This document shows, piece after piece, positions 7,501-15,563 of a stretch of 41,504 nt of DNA (positions are counted from its first letter, which is position 1; each line of letters opens with the position of its first letter). A program made the position numbers and the translations under genes. Under the pieces are notes generated by a model. The model saw only the letters and a list, made by a program, of their open reading frames with translations, was not told where the DNA came from and did not search any database. Origin of the DNA: a virus; the IMG/VR virus record IMGVR_UViG_3300030116_001958, positions 1-41,504 of that record. One strand, written 5' to 3'.

Positions 7501-7705
7501 GTAGATTTGTTGTATTTACATTTGTTAAGGTACCTGCAATAGTCAGGTTACCTGATATTTCAACTTCACTTGTAGATACTTTTAATACTGTTGCTGTACC
7601 ATCACCATCATATAATGCTTTTGCAGTACCAGTTACACCACCATCAACGTGGATAATTTGTGGATAAGTTTGTGATATTTTATTGCCAGTCAAACTTGTA
7701 GGCAT
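4592..7705 (-). CDS. Tail fibre with C-terminal S74 intramolecular chaperone
   Basis: A 1,037-residue fibre. I choose the start at 7705 (MPTSLTGNK) because GGGAGG lies seven bases upstream and it forms TAATG with the preceding mini-gene. An in-frame ATG 12 codons earlier has no such support. The body is beta-rich with repeated hexapeptide-like segments (e.g. ISGNLTIAGTLTNVNT, VGIGTTSP). The end has an S74 peptidase/chaperone domain at about 940-1037: TSDKALKKNIKDL with catalytic-type Ser944, then IGFIAQDVEKYFPELV and a terminal coiled coil. S74 domains guide trimerisation and cut themselves off. The host-binding role is inferred from family. Confidence 0.88.
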   Translation of the reverse strand: MPTSLTGNKISQTYPQIIHVDGGVTGTAKALYDGDGTATVLKVSTSEVEISGNLTIAGTLTNVNTTNLQVDDSLIQLGRDNNSSDVVDIGFVGLYDAGGTDKYAGLFRDANDSGKFKLFIDSQEDLSTTNTINTSATGYTVATLVANLEAATVDIDGGNIDGTTIATSDITVGTGKTLNVSGGTLTLANDQISGDAINGGTIGSVTISQLAGALDANNQAITNVNIDSGAIDGTNIGANSAGTGAFTTLTASGQTFIGGTTDEGYSTLLNIEGAGGTDDVPGILFKNTSASNDEEIMSLLASQGSDSVGAINIKREANSDDAYIDFLTQANGGSMTERMRIDSSGKVGVGVSPQKALHVHNDDPVIRISDANSNSLATATPHIEFYDRADTNQLGLIGYLSTGDGILSINNKNNASINFSTNNVERLEIDNAGTFFINGDGSDQTTKWHTGSAYVNAKLDVRQLAIAFSGSDKVTSNTSGNFTFAENMSIVKSNDGGDVSLTVKNSAGSGSIDETSSINFTTTSSGHATAAVIGAREGDYSGSSTRDGQLKLQVATDGSLGSKLILRGSEAEFYPNDVLIPERLTHSGDTDTFIRFTDDKINFVSGNSTALELGGTVSNNTMRGDLTITETNGDANAGPILTLQRDNSASEDNNDVLGEIQFQGSDSANTTTNVYAQINAQIEDISHTSEDGRLHLQTQVAGTMTDTLVCNSGKVGIGTTSPTNPLHVIGTDNGIAIQLTSGARGRLRFLSASGSVEGSISSNGNGDLRLGGGSSQNDDMVIKDDGKIGIGTDTPSYKLTVKSAGAGQIVGGIVLENNGDTNIAGTLFEESFSGGTCGELRLNSSNSLKVLISGNSKSYINNGANFGVGDSNPAVKLDVDAHGSSDIMRLSNDSNSNGFIFGYTTNLGSIDLQASQAMRIRQGSSVPFLINTNGVIDGDFNDTSDKALKKNIKDLGKTLESVNKIKPSTFKWKEETKSDDKQIGFIAQDVEKYFPELVHGEEGTKSINTLGVVSVLMKAIQELSAKVTELEKRCNCE

Positions 7706-7818
7706 TATAAATCCTCCCAGTTCTGAGTTTGATCTTCCCATTTAAGATTTGATTGCTCAAATATCTTATCATAAATGGTGCTTAAAAAATTTGCATATTT
7801 ACGAAATATTGTTATCAT
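7705..7818 (-). CDS. Mini-gene preceding the fibre (37 aa)
   Basis: A 37-codon ORF (begins MITIFRKYANFLSTIYD, ends TQNWEDL) fills exactly the space between two larger genes. Its ATG overlaps the upstream stop as ATGA (7815-7818) and its stop overlaps the fibre start as TAATG (7705). The fibre ribosome site lies in its last codons. It could be a real micro-protein, a device coupling fibre translation to the upstream gene, or both. No family is recognised. Confidence 0.65.
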   Translation of the reverse strand: MITIFRKYANFLSTIYDKIFEQSNLKWEDQTQNWEDL

Positions 7819-8339
7819 GCTTTTAATGCAATCATATTAGTTGCAGTAGTATTATTTGCTTTTACATGAGTTACTTGTATCGGAAGTAATTGTCCACTTG
7901 CTACATTTTTAAATGTAAAATCACTACCACTTGTTGCGAGAGTTACTACTACATCACCACCTACTCCTACATAAATTGATTGATATGTAGATCCTAATGC
8001 TTGATCAGCCCCTCCATTAACTGCAGTTATAATTAATCCTGTACCATATAGCATTTTATCTATACTATCATTAGATGTTTTAACAAACCCATTTGAATTA
8101 ACTTGTAATGGGCCTACATCACCATCAGTAATAGTTTGTGGTGTTGATTGATACAAACCACCTACAAGTGTATGCTTTGATACATTATCAGTCCAATCGC
8201 CATCATCAACATATACTGATTCTGGATTTGCTACAAATGTAACTCCTGTAGCATCTACAATATCTACCTGTAAAGAAGTATTGCTACTATTGTAGACTTT
8301 ATTAAGTATTTCTCTTTCTAAAAATGTTAAGTTTCCCAT
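7815..8339 (-). CDS. Putative structural protein (174 aa)
   Basis: This 174-residue protein is rich in Val, Thr, Ser and Gly, with predicted beta strands. The N terminus is helical (LTFLEREILNKVYNSSN), and a section near VYVDDGDWTDNVSKHTLVGGLY precedes a beta-sandwich-like C-terminal half. Composition and place between the connector genes and the fibre suggest a virion surface or fibre-base protein. I do not recognise a specific family. It starts two bases after the stop of its upstream neighbour. Confidence 0.55.
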   Translation of the reverse strand: MGNLTFLEREILNKVYNSSNTSLQVDIVDATGVTFVANPESVYVDDGDWTDNVSKHTLVGGLYQSTPQTITDGDVGPLQVNSNGFVKTSNDSIDKMLYGTGLIITAVNGGADQALGSTYQSIYVGVGGDVVVTLATSGSDFTFKNVASGQLLPIQVTHVKANNTTATNMIALKA

Positions 8340-8343
8340 AGTC

Positions 8344-8688
8344 TTATCCTGTTACTACATAGCAAAATTTATCGCCACTAGCACCTTGACCTTCTATATG
8401 CACATGGGTAGCTCCATTTGGTATATAGAATTTTTGCATTTTGCCTGCTTCTATTCTTAATGAGTTATTACCATTAGAATCTCCTGATGTTGTATCAAAT
8501 CCAATAGAGCTTAACTCATCTGGATATACATACAATATAGTATGACCTGTTGGTATTGCTATATTTATTTCATCGTTAGTGCCACTACTGCAAGTCTGTC
8601 CTCTGGTTGCTTCAGTCCAAGCAGAAGCATATTCAGAGTTCAATGCTTGAGCACCAGCGAACTTTAATAGGTTCTTTTGAACTGACAT
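8344..8688 (-). CDS. Putative small virion protein (114 aa)
   Basis: This 114-residue, beta-rich protein contains three or more Gly/Ser/Asn turns (SSGTNDEINIAIPTGHTILYV, TTSGDSNGNNSLRIEAGKM). It looks like a compact jelly-roll or beta-sandwich, as in head-decoration and spike-base proteins. The start forms TAATG with the upstream gene at 8688. No family is assigned, and the structural role is inferred from position within the head-tail cluster. Confidence 0.5.
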   Translation of the reverse strand: MSVQKNLLKFAGAQALNSEYASAWTEATRGQTCSSGTNDEINIAIPTGHTILYVYPDELSSIGFDTTSGDSNGNNSLRIEAGKMQKFYIPNGATHVHIEGQGASGDKFCYVVTG

Positions 8689-8876
8689 TATGTTGCCTCC
8701 GTATAATCGGTTAATTCAACCATAGTAGTGGCTGATGTTGTTATTTCTGTAAATGTTGCAGAGACTGTATTCACTAGCTCAGTTGTAGACTTACTATAGG
8801 AGGACACTTCCGATATTGATGCACTAGCAATCTGATCTTCTGTGTAAGAGGGTTTAGTCAATACAATCTCTGTCAT
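8688..8876 (-). CDS. Small Thr/Ser-rich protein (62 aa)
   Basis: This 62-residue protein is almost devoid of basic residues and rich in Thr, Ser and Glu (SYSKSTTELVNTVSATFTEI). It is coupled to both neighbours by ATGA (8873-8876) and TAATG (8688). The composition suggests an extended beta or linker-like virion component. Function is unknown. Confidence 0.6.
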   Translation of the reverse strand: MTEIVLTKPSYTEDQIASASISEVSSYSKSTTELVNTVSATFTEITTSATTMVELTDYTEAT

Positions 8877-9307
8877 ACTTCGTCTTTATCTCTAGTAGAG
8901 TAAACAGTAGGTTCAAAGCCTTGTCCTTTTATAACAATCTTTTCCATTCTACCTGTATTAGCGTATCTTTTACCTTCTCTTACTCCTTTTTCAAATTGAT
9001 CTTGCCAATACTGTGCTGCTGCTAAAGATTCTATATTTAATTCATATCCTCTTTGTATAGCTTTAGCAACTACAGTATGTTGAAATTCTTCTGGTAAATC
9101 TGGAGTTTCATTATATCCAGTTGTAGTATTAGCTGTTCCAGAATCAGCGTTTACAAATAGATTAGGTTTTTTAATTGCAAATATAGTTACAGTCTTTACT
9201 TCACTTGGAGATGAATATGTATTCTCTCCAGAAGATACAGATCTTTTAACTATAGCTATAGCATCTCTATCTACAAAGTATGCAAATGTTCTATTCTCGT
9301 AACCCAT
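8873..9307 (-). CDS. Hypothetical protein, likely connector or tail component (144 aa)
   Basis: The protein has 144 residues. The N-terminal half is beta-rich; the C-terminal half holds a helical PEEFQHTVVAKAIQRGYELN and an EKGVREGKRYANTG segment. That late helical motif (FHx2VxxAIxRGYEL-like) recalls short-tailed phage proteins next to the head-tail adaptor. I cannot assign a known family. It lies four genes after the capsid block, and its stop overlaps the next start as ATGA. Confidence 0.5.
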   Translation of the reverse strand: MGYENRTFAYFVDRDAIAIVKRSVSSGENTYSSPSEVKTVTIFAIKKPNLFVNADSGTANTTTGYNETPDLPEEFQHTVVAKAIQRGYELNIESLAAAQYWQDQFEKGVREGKRYANTGRMEKIVIKGQGFEPTVYSTRDKDEV

Positions 9308-9311
9308 AATA

Positions 9312-9719
9312 TTAAACTAATTGTTTCATAACTGTTTGTATCTCTTCAATTTTTTCTCTTTGAGAATTCATTATATTTACATTATCGGGATACTGTTTCA
9401 TCTTTGCTTGAACACTTAAAAATGCTCTTTGATACCATTGAATTGCTTTTTGTATATCTTCAGGTTTATAATTTTTTTTATTTATTTTTTGACCAGTATG
9501 TCCTCTATAAAGTATATCCTGCATACCAGGATCAACAGAAAATGGATTATAAGCATTTGCTGCTTCGCCTCTAATAGGTTGGCCATCCATATAGGGAACT
9601 TGAATATTATCACCCCATGGATCATCAAATTGAACTTTTGATTTTTCATTTCTATTTCTCATATACAACGCACCTAATCCTGCAGCAAGACCTGCACCCA
9701 TCATTTTTTTACCTATCAT
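9312..9719 (-). CDS. Hypothetical protein with N-terminal hydrophobic helix (135 aa)
   Basis: The 135-residue protein starts MIGKKMMGAGLAAGLGALYMRNR, a Gly/Ala-rich membrane or signal-like helix. A middle region (DDPWGDNIQVPYMDGQPI) leads to a C-terminal amphipathic helical stretch over about residues 85-133. The start is TAATG-coupled to the adaptor-like gene upstream (9719). It may be a virion or assembly protein that contacts the membrane. Family unknown. Confidence 0.5.
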   Translation of the reverse strand: MIGKKMMGAGLAAGLGALYMRNRNEKSKVQFDDPWGDNIQVPYMDGQPIRGEAANAYNPFSVDPGMQDILYRGHTGQKINKKNYKPEDIQKAIQWYQRAFLSVQAKMKQYPDNVNIMNSQREKIEEIQTVMKQLV

Positions 9720-9982
9720 TATGTTAAATCCCTTATCTCTGGTTTACTACCTAGTCTAGGTATATCATAGCCATCATAATCAACAGATATTATTTCTAAT
9801 ATATCATCTGATAATCCATAATATCTTTGATTTGCAACTGTATCAAATTGAAATGCACCAGTCAACATTCTTGTTCTTCTAGCAAACTCAGTCATTGCAG
9901 CATTAAGCCATAATCTAATTTGAGTTTCTGTAGTATTAGGGTGATGTTGCCTAACCATTTCTATCATTTGTTTTTGTGTCAT
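9719..9982 (-). CDS. Head-tail adaptor-like small protein (87 aa)
   Basis: This 87-residue protein begins with a helix (QKQMIEMVRQHHPNTTETQIR), followed by LWLNAAMTEFARRTRML and a beta hairpin QRYYGLSDDILEIISVDYDG. The helix pair with a YY-L-D-I-I-V strand is what small head-completion/adaptor proteins of short-tailed phages look like. Two adaptor-like genes stand side by side here (see next upstream). It overlaps that gene as ATGA (9979-9982). Confidence 0.55.
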   Translation of the reverse strand: MTQKQMIEMVRQHHPNTTETQIRLWLNAAMTEFARRTRMLTGAFQFDTVANQRYYGLSDDILEIISVDYDGYDIPRLGSKPEIRDLT

Positions 9983-10584
9983 TTTTGTTGTGTAACCCTT
10001 TGTAATTCTTTTTCATAATCTTGCTTTAACTGGGTAGCAAAAGCTGCAGTATTTGTTGCAAGTTCTATATCTTCATTATTCTGATCTTCAGAAGCTAACT
10101 TAAACATAAATTTAGCTGCTGCTCCAAGAACAACTGCATATTCAGCTCCACTAGGAAAATCAGAAATACTTGTATCTCCATGATCAATGCTAGATGGATA
10201 GTCATATTTAATAACTTCGCCATTTTCACTACTTGTAGGTTCTGGCTGTATAACTAACAACTTACCTTTTAAATAAAAAACAGGATCTCTTTTTTGTGCA
10301 GTATCTGCAAAGTAAATACTACCAGAGTCAGTAGCTCTACCATGCTGACCATAAGGTATTTCAGTAGCATAGTAACTATCCCTACTCACACTTAATATTC
10401 TTTTATTAGCAACATTATAGGAGTTAGATGTAATTGATTGCACAGTTGCATTTCTTAATAATACATCTTTAGGTAAAACATCAGATACTTCACGAGCTGT
10501 TGCATTTAACATATCGTTTAAACCATTCGTATCTGTAATTGTTCTACCTATTAAATCTTCTACTTGTAACTTAAATGTTTGCAT
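9979..10584 (-). CDS. Head-tail connector/adaptor-like protein (201 aa)
   Basis: The 201-residue protein follows the capsid block. The N-terminal half holds helix-strand elements (VEDLIGRTITDTNGLNDM), then beta strands RNATVQSITSNSYNVANKRIL. The C-terminal half has ISDFPSGAEYAVVLGAAAKFM and a long terminal helix. The phrase FPSGAEYAVVLGAAAKFM is typical of head-tail adaptor proteins that dock under the portal. The ribosome site AAAGG lies next to the 3' arm of a stable hairpin. Precise homology (P22 gp4, T7 gp11) is not claimed. Confidence 0.6.
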   Translation of the reverse strand: MQTFKLQVEDLIGRTITDTNGLNDMLNATAREVSDVLPKDVLLRNATVQSITSNSYNVANKRILSVSRDSYYATEIPYGQHGRATDSGSIYFADTAQKRDPVFYLKGKLLVIQPEPTSSENGEVIKYDYPSSIDHGDTSISDFPSGAEYAVVLGAAAKFMFKLASEDQNNEDIELATNTAAFATQLKQDYEKELQRVTQQK

Positions 10585-10596
10585 TTATTACCTTTA

Positions 10597-10647
10597 ATTA
10601 CTAGGGCTGCAGGGTACGTTTGCATGCATGCCACAGCCCTTAGTAAT
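10597..10647 (-). promoter_or_regulatory. Stem-loop between decoration and connector genes
   Basis: Two arms of 13 and 14 bases pair almost perfectly with one bulged base (10597-10609 with 10634-10647; core AGGGCTG/CAGCCCT). The loop holds GCATGCATGC. It sits after the decoration gene stop and directly before the connector ribosome site. No U-tract follows, so this looks like an RNA-processing or stability element, or a weak attenuator that lowers expression after the capsid genes. Confidence 0.55.
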
Positions 10648-10654
10648 CCTATTA

Positions 10655-11131
10655 TTAACTTCCTGCTATAACTGCTATACTTGAAGGTGTGCCAGTTGTA
10701 GTCAATAATGCATTGACAGCCCATGCTGCATCATCAATAGCAACTATTTCAACAATATCACCAGCTGCACAACCAGAAGTTGTTGCATCCCCATCAAAAG
10801 TCATGACATCATAACTTCCTGGAGAACCTGTTGCTGTTGCATAAGTTACTACCTGCATTGCAGTTTGGTTATCAGTATTATTGTCTTGTACTTGCACTCT
10901 TCCAAAGAAAGCATCACCAGCAGTAACAGCAATCTTCATAGCTGCATCAGTTCCACCGACTTTAAAAAGTATCTTATACTCTAAGCCTTTTTGACAAGCT
11001 GGTAGAGTTAAGGTAAAGCCAGTAGATGCATCAACAACTATTACTTTATTGCTATCTGCTTTTGATAATGTAGTCGCACTTGATATTGCTTCTACATTAG
11101 CCATAGTTCCGCCTTGAAATGGTCTAGCCAT
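10655..11131 (-). CDS. Putative head decoration protein (158 aa)
   Basis: This 158-residue protein sits immediately after the major capsid gene and has a strong AAGGAGG ribosome site. It is rich in Ala, Val, Thr and Gly, with beta strands such as SNKVIVVDASTGFTLTLP and AAGDIVEIVAIDDAAWAV. That is the usual size and composition for capsid surface decoration (trimeric beta-tulip/jelly-roll) proteins. The assignment rests on position and composition; no catalytic motif is visible. Confidence 0.6.
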   Translation of the reverse strand: MARPFQGGTMANVEAISSATTLSKADSNKVIVVDASTGFTLTLPACQKGLEYKILFKVGGTDAAMKIAVTAGDAFFGRVQVQDNNTDNQTAMQVVTYATATGSPGSYDVMTFDGDATTSGCAAGDIVEIVAIDDAAWAVNALLTTTGTPSSIAVIAGS

Positions 11132-11142
11132 ATTAAACCTCC

Positions 11143-12453
11143 TTAATCAGTTATCTTAAACAACTTATGAGATTCAATCAAGGTTATTCCAAGACCTTCA
11201 TCAGACATGTATTGATCTTTTACTCCATCAAACGCGTCATCAGTCTTGATGTTAGTTTGGTATACTGGAGGTCTGTAAACAGCATGGAATAAGTTCTCTT
11301 CAGAAACTACAACCATGTATTTAGAGTAAGGCCCACGTAATACAGGAGTAGGAATTAACATTAGTACACCATGAGGTGTTTCTAATTGTCTATAGTTAAA
11401 TCCATAACTGCTACGCTCTGAAGGCCCAATGTTAATATTCCATCCAGAATTTCCAGCAAATCCAGAAGCACCATCAATCTTAGAGAAGTAGCTCATAGCA
11501 CCACGACCAGCAAAAGCCATCTTCATACCTGCTTCAGGTATATACTGGAATACTTTTTCCATATCATCTACAAAGTTGCTGTAGCTATAACTAGCTTCAG
11601 AAATTGTAAATACACTTTGATCATCACCACTTGTATCACCATACTTACCTAATGCTGTTACTAATCCCATTGTAGAACGAACTACATTTCCATTAGCATC
11701 GGTTATTGCATGTTCAGCAAATGATTCACTAGATGTTCCATCACGAGAATCAGCAAGACCAGTACCAATAGTAGAACCACCAAATAGGAAAGCTCTTTCT
11801 TTTTGTATTTTATGTTCTTGTGATTTTTGTAAACGTAGTCTAGCTAATTCAGATGACTCACCACGTAAAGCTGCTGCTTCTAGAGTACCAGTAATCTGTA
11901 GTGGTGTTTTAAAGATCTGAGTGCTATTGTGAACAACTTTGATTTCATCTGACCATGCTTCAGGAGCAACTGTTCCTTCACCATGTGCATTACCAACAAC
12001 TCTAAATACGTCATCATTAGCAACATCTAAAGCTGCAGAACCTAAGTTCTTAAACTTAATTGTATCACTATCAACAACAGTTGTAATTAAAGCTTGACCT
12101 TTAAGTGTAGTTCTGGTTGAATCCCAAACTTCACACTCTAAGCCAAGATATGATGAATCAGCAGATGATGCTAATCCAATGATATTATCAATATCTAGTC
12201 CAGCTGATTCTGAGTTACCTGCAGCTAAACTAGCAGGATCACTTGCAGCTTGAAACTCTTGGTTTTGCCAAGGATTTCTATGTTCAAACATTTTGAAAAG
12301 CGGATCGGTTGGTGTACGCTGTTCCTGATTAGCCACGATTGTAGTAAATGGGGTTACATCAGTCCAAAGTTCCTTGACAACTTGAGGACTGATATAAAAA
12401 TCTCGTCTATCAGTAAAAAGAACACCTGAGCCGCTAAGGTTTTTAGTAGCCAT
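11143..12453 (-). CDS. Major capsid protein, HK97 fold (DUF5309/SU10-like)
   Basis: The 436-residue protein follows the scaffold gene, the standard order. It begins LFTDRRDFYISPQVVKELWTD, with an inserted beta region at about residues 95-150. The C-terminal half resembles the P-domain/A-domain of HK97-fold coats of the DUF5309 type (HKIQKERAFLFG, then NFRYRQLETPHG-like FNYRQLETPHGVLML). About 330 to 440 residues is the usual size. Coat subunits assemble the icosahedral shell around the scaffold. AAGGAAA precedes the ATG. Confidence 0.85.
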   Translation of the reverse strand: MATKNLSGSGVLFTDRRDFYISPQVVKELWTDVTPFTTIVANQEQRTPTDPLFKMFEHRNPWQNQEFQAASDPASLAAGNSESAGLDIDNIIGLASSADSSYLGLECEVWDSTRTTLKGQALITTVVDSDTIKFKNLGSAALDVANDDVFRVVGNAHGEGTVAPEAWSDEIKVVHNSTQIFKTPLQITGTLEAAALRGESSELARLRLQKSQEHKIQKERAFLFGGSTIGTGLADSRDGTSSESFAEHAITDANGNVVRSTMGLVTALGKYGDTSGDDQSVFTISEASYSYSNFVDDMEKVFQYIPEAGMKMAFAGRGAMSYFSKIDGASGFAGNSGWNINIGPSERSSYGFNYRQLETPHGVLMLIPTPVLRGPYSKYMVVVSEENLFHAVYRPPVYQTNIKTDDAFDGVKDQYMSDEGLGITLIESHKLFKITD

Positions 12454-12454
12454 T

Positions 12455-13327
12455 TTATTGTTTCCTTATTTTGCTCTGTGAAAGTAAAGCAGCATTAAAC
12501 AAATCTTCCTCATTCATAGGTGGCTTACTTTGTCCTGTCTGTGCACTAGGCGTAGTAGGATTCTGTAAAGCCTGACCTGCTTGTTGGAATTCTTGTTTCT
12601 TCTGTACTGCATTTATTTGTTCTTGTGTTGGAGCGTTCTGTATATCAAATAACTTAGCTAAAACATCAAGAGTTACGTTGTTAGGATTAGTAGCCCAGCC
12701 AATAAAGTCTGCAGCTTTCATATCATCCCAACCATATTGATTCTTAACTGTGCTATAAGCTTGATTTAACATTTGCTTTTCTTGTTGTTGTGCAAATAAT
12801 TGATCTTGCTCTTGAATACGTGCGTACTCTAGCCTTTTAAGATAATCATATCGTTCATCTTGAAATTTTTCTTTAGCCATTCTGTATTTAAATGAATCAC
12901 TCTCAGGATCATTGTATGCATCTATCTCACTATATGAGATTGGCTTTTCTGGTGGCATTGGCTCCTTCAATGGATCAGCCTGTGGCTGGGGCTGGGTTCC
13001 GTTGGAGACTGGAGCATTGTTCATTGATTCAACAGCTTTCTTATACATATCGAGCTCTTGAGCCATTCTACTTGCTTCATTCTTGGCCTTGTCTGCCTGT
13101 GATTGCCAGTATTGTAACCTATTAGGATCCTCTTTTGCAGATACATCTTGTGTAGGCTCAGCAACTTCATTGCCCTCTGAAGTTTGAGCTTCTTGTTCTT
13201 CGAACCTAGTTGTTTGGGTAATTGATGGTGCAGGTGAAGCAGTATCTGCAGGTGCATCGAAAACTTGTGTAGTTTCCATTTGCGGTTTGCTTACTTCCTG
13301 TACCTCAGCATTACTTACGTTTTCCAT
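12455..13327 (-). CDS. Capsid scaffolding protein
   Basis: The 290-residue protein lies between the portal and the capsid gene. The first 100 residues are low-complexity, rich in Pro, Thr, Glu and Gln. Central and C-terminal parts are charged and helical, with a coiled-coil-like stretch DYLKRLEYARIQEQDQLFAQ and a Gln-rich LFAQQQEKQML segment. That pattern and position are characteristic of phage scaffolding proteins, which guide coat assembly and are released afterwards. The ATG overlaps the portal stop as TAATG (13327). Confidence 0.82.
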   Translation of the reverse strand: MENVSNAEVQEVSKPQMETTQVFDAPADTASPAPSITQTTRFEEQEAQTSEGNEVAEPTQDVSAKEDPNRLQYWQSQADKAKNEASRMAQELDMYKKAVESMNNAPVSNGTQPQPQADPLKEPMPPEKPISYSEIDAYNDPESDSFKYRMAKEKFQDERYDYLKRLEYARIQEQDQLFAQQQEKQMLNQAYSTVKNQYGWDDMKAADFIGWATNPNNVTLDVLAKLFDIQNAPTQEQINAVQKKQEFQQAGQALQNPTTPSAQTGQSKPPMNEEDLFNAALLSQSKIRKQ

Positions 13328-15528
13328 TATTCCTCCAATGGTATTGTTAAATCGTTTGTAGCATCTTGCTCAGCAACGACATTTTTGATCTTTTTAAGTT
13401 CATCTTCCGTACGTGCTTGATATAGCTTAGATGCCATACTTGCCCTATTGGAGGATTGTTTTAGATCTGTTTTGAATTTCTCAACTTCGACACGTTGACG
13501 TGCATGTACCAGCTCACGTCTAGCTGTTTGCAGGTCACCCTGTAAATCTTTTATCTGTGCTTCCTGACTTTGTACCTGAGTCATTAATTGCTGCATTTGA
13601 GACTTTCTATTTAGTACATCTTCAACATTAGCAACCTCTGTCTGCTTAAGCACTTCTAATTGATCTATGATACCATTCTTATATAGATCCATATAGTATT
13701 CAAACCTAGCGTATCTATTAGATGGTAAGGTAGAACCTGATACAACCAATACATCATATTTACCAACTGTTACGTCATTAAGTTTACCTAAAAACTCCCC
13801 ACTTACTTGATCGTAAATAGGTTCATTTATCTTTACTTCTTTTGGTCTATGATTTGGTTGTAATAATCGCATGACTTTCATAGTGGTATAAGTTGCTTGA
13901 ATAAATCCTACTACTACTTTAGCAACTTGATTTATACCTTCCTCAATGTCATCTCTTTTAGATTTAATTCTTCTTTGACCATATTCATCTATTGCCAATG
14001 TACCCTTATAGGTTTGTGGCATAGCAGATGGATCTCCTTGCATTAATGCATAAATACCTAATATACGTTCTATATCAGCTTTTGCATCAGCTTCGTTTTT
14101 ATACAATTCATTAGGTAAAGGTATAGGCCCTGCTACTATAGGCTGACCTAACTCTGGATCAAACTCTATTACTGCAGTACCAGCTCTACCCCACTCTTCT
14201 TCTAGCTGCCTTTTATTCATAGAGCCTCTAGGTATAAGTAACTTTACATTTGTAGAAGAAGATGCATGAGCAACAATAAGTGATCTTATCTTATTGATAT
14301 ACGACTGAAGTCCTTTTACCATTCGTACATCACTAAGAGGATAAGGATTACGATTATGATTATTCATAAAAGTAACTATTGGATATTCTTCTATAGGTAG
14401 AACATTGATATATAAAAGTTCTCCACCAACACTTACAACTTGTTTTATTCTTGTAAGTTCTATTTCATTCATCAGTATATCACCTGTTTCCATAAGATCT
14501 GCAAAAGTAACTCTTTCAATAATAGTTGTGCTATTCTTTAATGCATCAGGAGTTTCTTCTCCTTGCATCATTACCTGCTCTTGAGTAACAGGGTTTATTA
14601 AAAGATGAAATACGTTTCCATACTCTTCTTCTATCTTTTTATAATTCTCTACTTCATTATCATCAGTTATGATATTTTCTTTTTCTTTGTTAAATACTTT
14701 GTATCCAATCTTCTGTGAGTATGCTTCATATTCTGCTGGAGTCAATATTTTTTCATCATTTAACTGTGGATCATAAATTCTATAGTGAGGTACTTTTATC
14801 TTAGAATATCTTTCAATTACCTCTAATTGTCTTTCATCTGGTGTACCATAAATTCGCTGGGCGTTGATATCCTCTTTACTAACAATCTGATCTTCTAAAC
14901 CATGTCTGATTGATTCTGTTTGAGGAGCAACAGAAGTTGTAGTAGCAGACTTTATTATTTCCTCTAAATCTGGATACATGGAGATCAACTGCATCTCAGA
15001 ATAGAGTCTAGCAACAATAATGTTAGAAGCATCTCTAGAATAGGCATCTTGGGAAGAAGGACATACATATATATCTAGAGGATCTATAGCCTTTACATAT
15101 ATATCGCCTTTACCGAAGTCAGCTTGTGGATCATGATATACCATCATACAACCCATGCCCTTTACATAGTAGTCATCCACAACTTCTTTTAATTCGGTAT
15201 TACCTTTGGAGTTTTCCCACACCCAGCTCATTAGGTCAGAAAAAATTTGTCCAGTCTTTACATCACTACCTTCTCTACCAGCCGACTGAAATCTAGGAGA
15301 GTTAGCAGTAAGCATAGCTTTAGCTTGTTCAACTGCTGGATAGATTACATTAACAACTAAAGGCTCTTGTGCACGTTTTCTTAGTGCATCAACTTGTTCT
15401 TTAGTCCATTGGATTCCATTACGAAACTCATTATCCTCTGTGGCTTGTCTAGCCCACTTATCACGTACAGATGAGTATTCGCTTAATTTGTCCTCAGATA
15501 TCTTGACTTCTGGGTGTTTTTCGGGCAT
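13327..15528 (-). CDS. Portal protein, P22-like
   Basis: This 733-residue portal subunit forms the dodecameric DNA-entry ring. The N terminus has DNEFRNGIQWTKEQVDALRK and PLVVNVIYPAVEQAKAMLTA, matching the P22-like portal family. A middle region has SGSTLPSNRYARFEYYMDLY. The C terminus is a Gln-rich coiled coil (VQSQEAQIKDLQGDLQTAR), a typical barrel-helix extension. Its length fits the P22 family (about 725). It follows the large terminase gene as usual and is TAATG-coupled to the scaffold gene. Confidence 0.9.
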   Translation of the reverse strand: MPEKHPEVKISEDKLSEYSSVRDKWARQATEDNEFRNGIQWTKEQVDALRKRAQEPLVVNVIYPAVEQAKAMLTANSPRFQSAGREGSDVKTGQIFSDLMSWVWENSKGNTELKEVVDDYYVKGMGCMMVYHDPQADFGKGDIYVKAIDPLDIYVCPSSQDAYSRDASNIIVARLYSEMQLISMYPDLEEIIKSATTTSVAPQTESIRHGLEDQIVSKEDINAQRIYGTPDERQLEVIERYSKIKVPHYRIYDPQLNDEKILTPAEYEAYSQKIGYKVFNKEKENIITDDNEVENYKKIEEEYGNVFHLLINPVTQEQVMMQGEETPDALKNSTTIIERVTFADLMETGDILMNEIELTRIKQVVSVGGELLYINVLPIEEYPIVTFMNNHNRNPYPLSDVRMVKGLQSYINKIRSLIVAHASSSTNVKLLIPRGSMNKRQLEEEWGRAGTAVIEFDPELGQPIVAGPIPLPNELYKNEADAKADIERILGIYALMQGDPSAMPQTYKGTLAIDEYGQRRIKSKRDDIEEGINQVAKVVVGFIQATYTTMKVMRLLQPNHRPKEVKINEPIYDQVSGEFLGKLNDVTVGKYDVLVVSGSTLPSNRYARFEYYMDLYKNGIIDQLEVLKQTEVANVEDVLNRKSQMQQLMTQVQSQEAQIKDLQGDLQTARRELVHARQRVEVEKFKTDLKQSSNRASMASKLYQARTEDELKKIKNVVAEQDATNDLTIPLEE

Positions 15529-15563
15529 ATCAAGAACTTAGACATAAAAAGTTATAAAAAGTT

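Noticed and set aside
6999-7667. Open frame of 222 codons on the + strand
   Set aside because: It mirrors the repetitive fibre gene on the opposite strand; Val/Pro/Ser-rich composition is what antisense of Thr/Gly/Asp codons yields.
7703-7741. Earlier in-frame ATG of the fibre gene at 7741
   Set aside because: No ribosome site there, whereas 7705 has GGGAGG upstream and a TAATG overlap with a mini-gene.
13021-13257. 78-codon - strand ORF in another frame
   Set aside because: Lies entirely inside the scaffold gene; Leu/Lys/His-rich shadow of a Pro/Gln/Thr-rich region.
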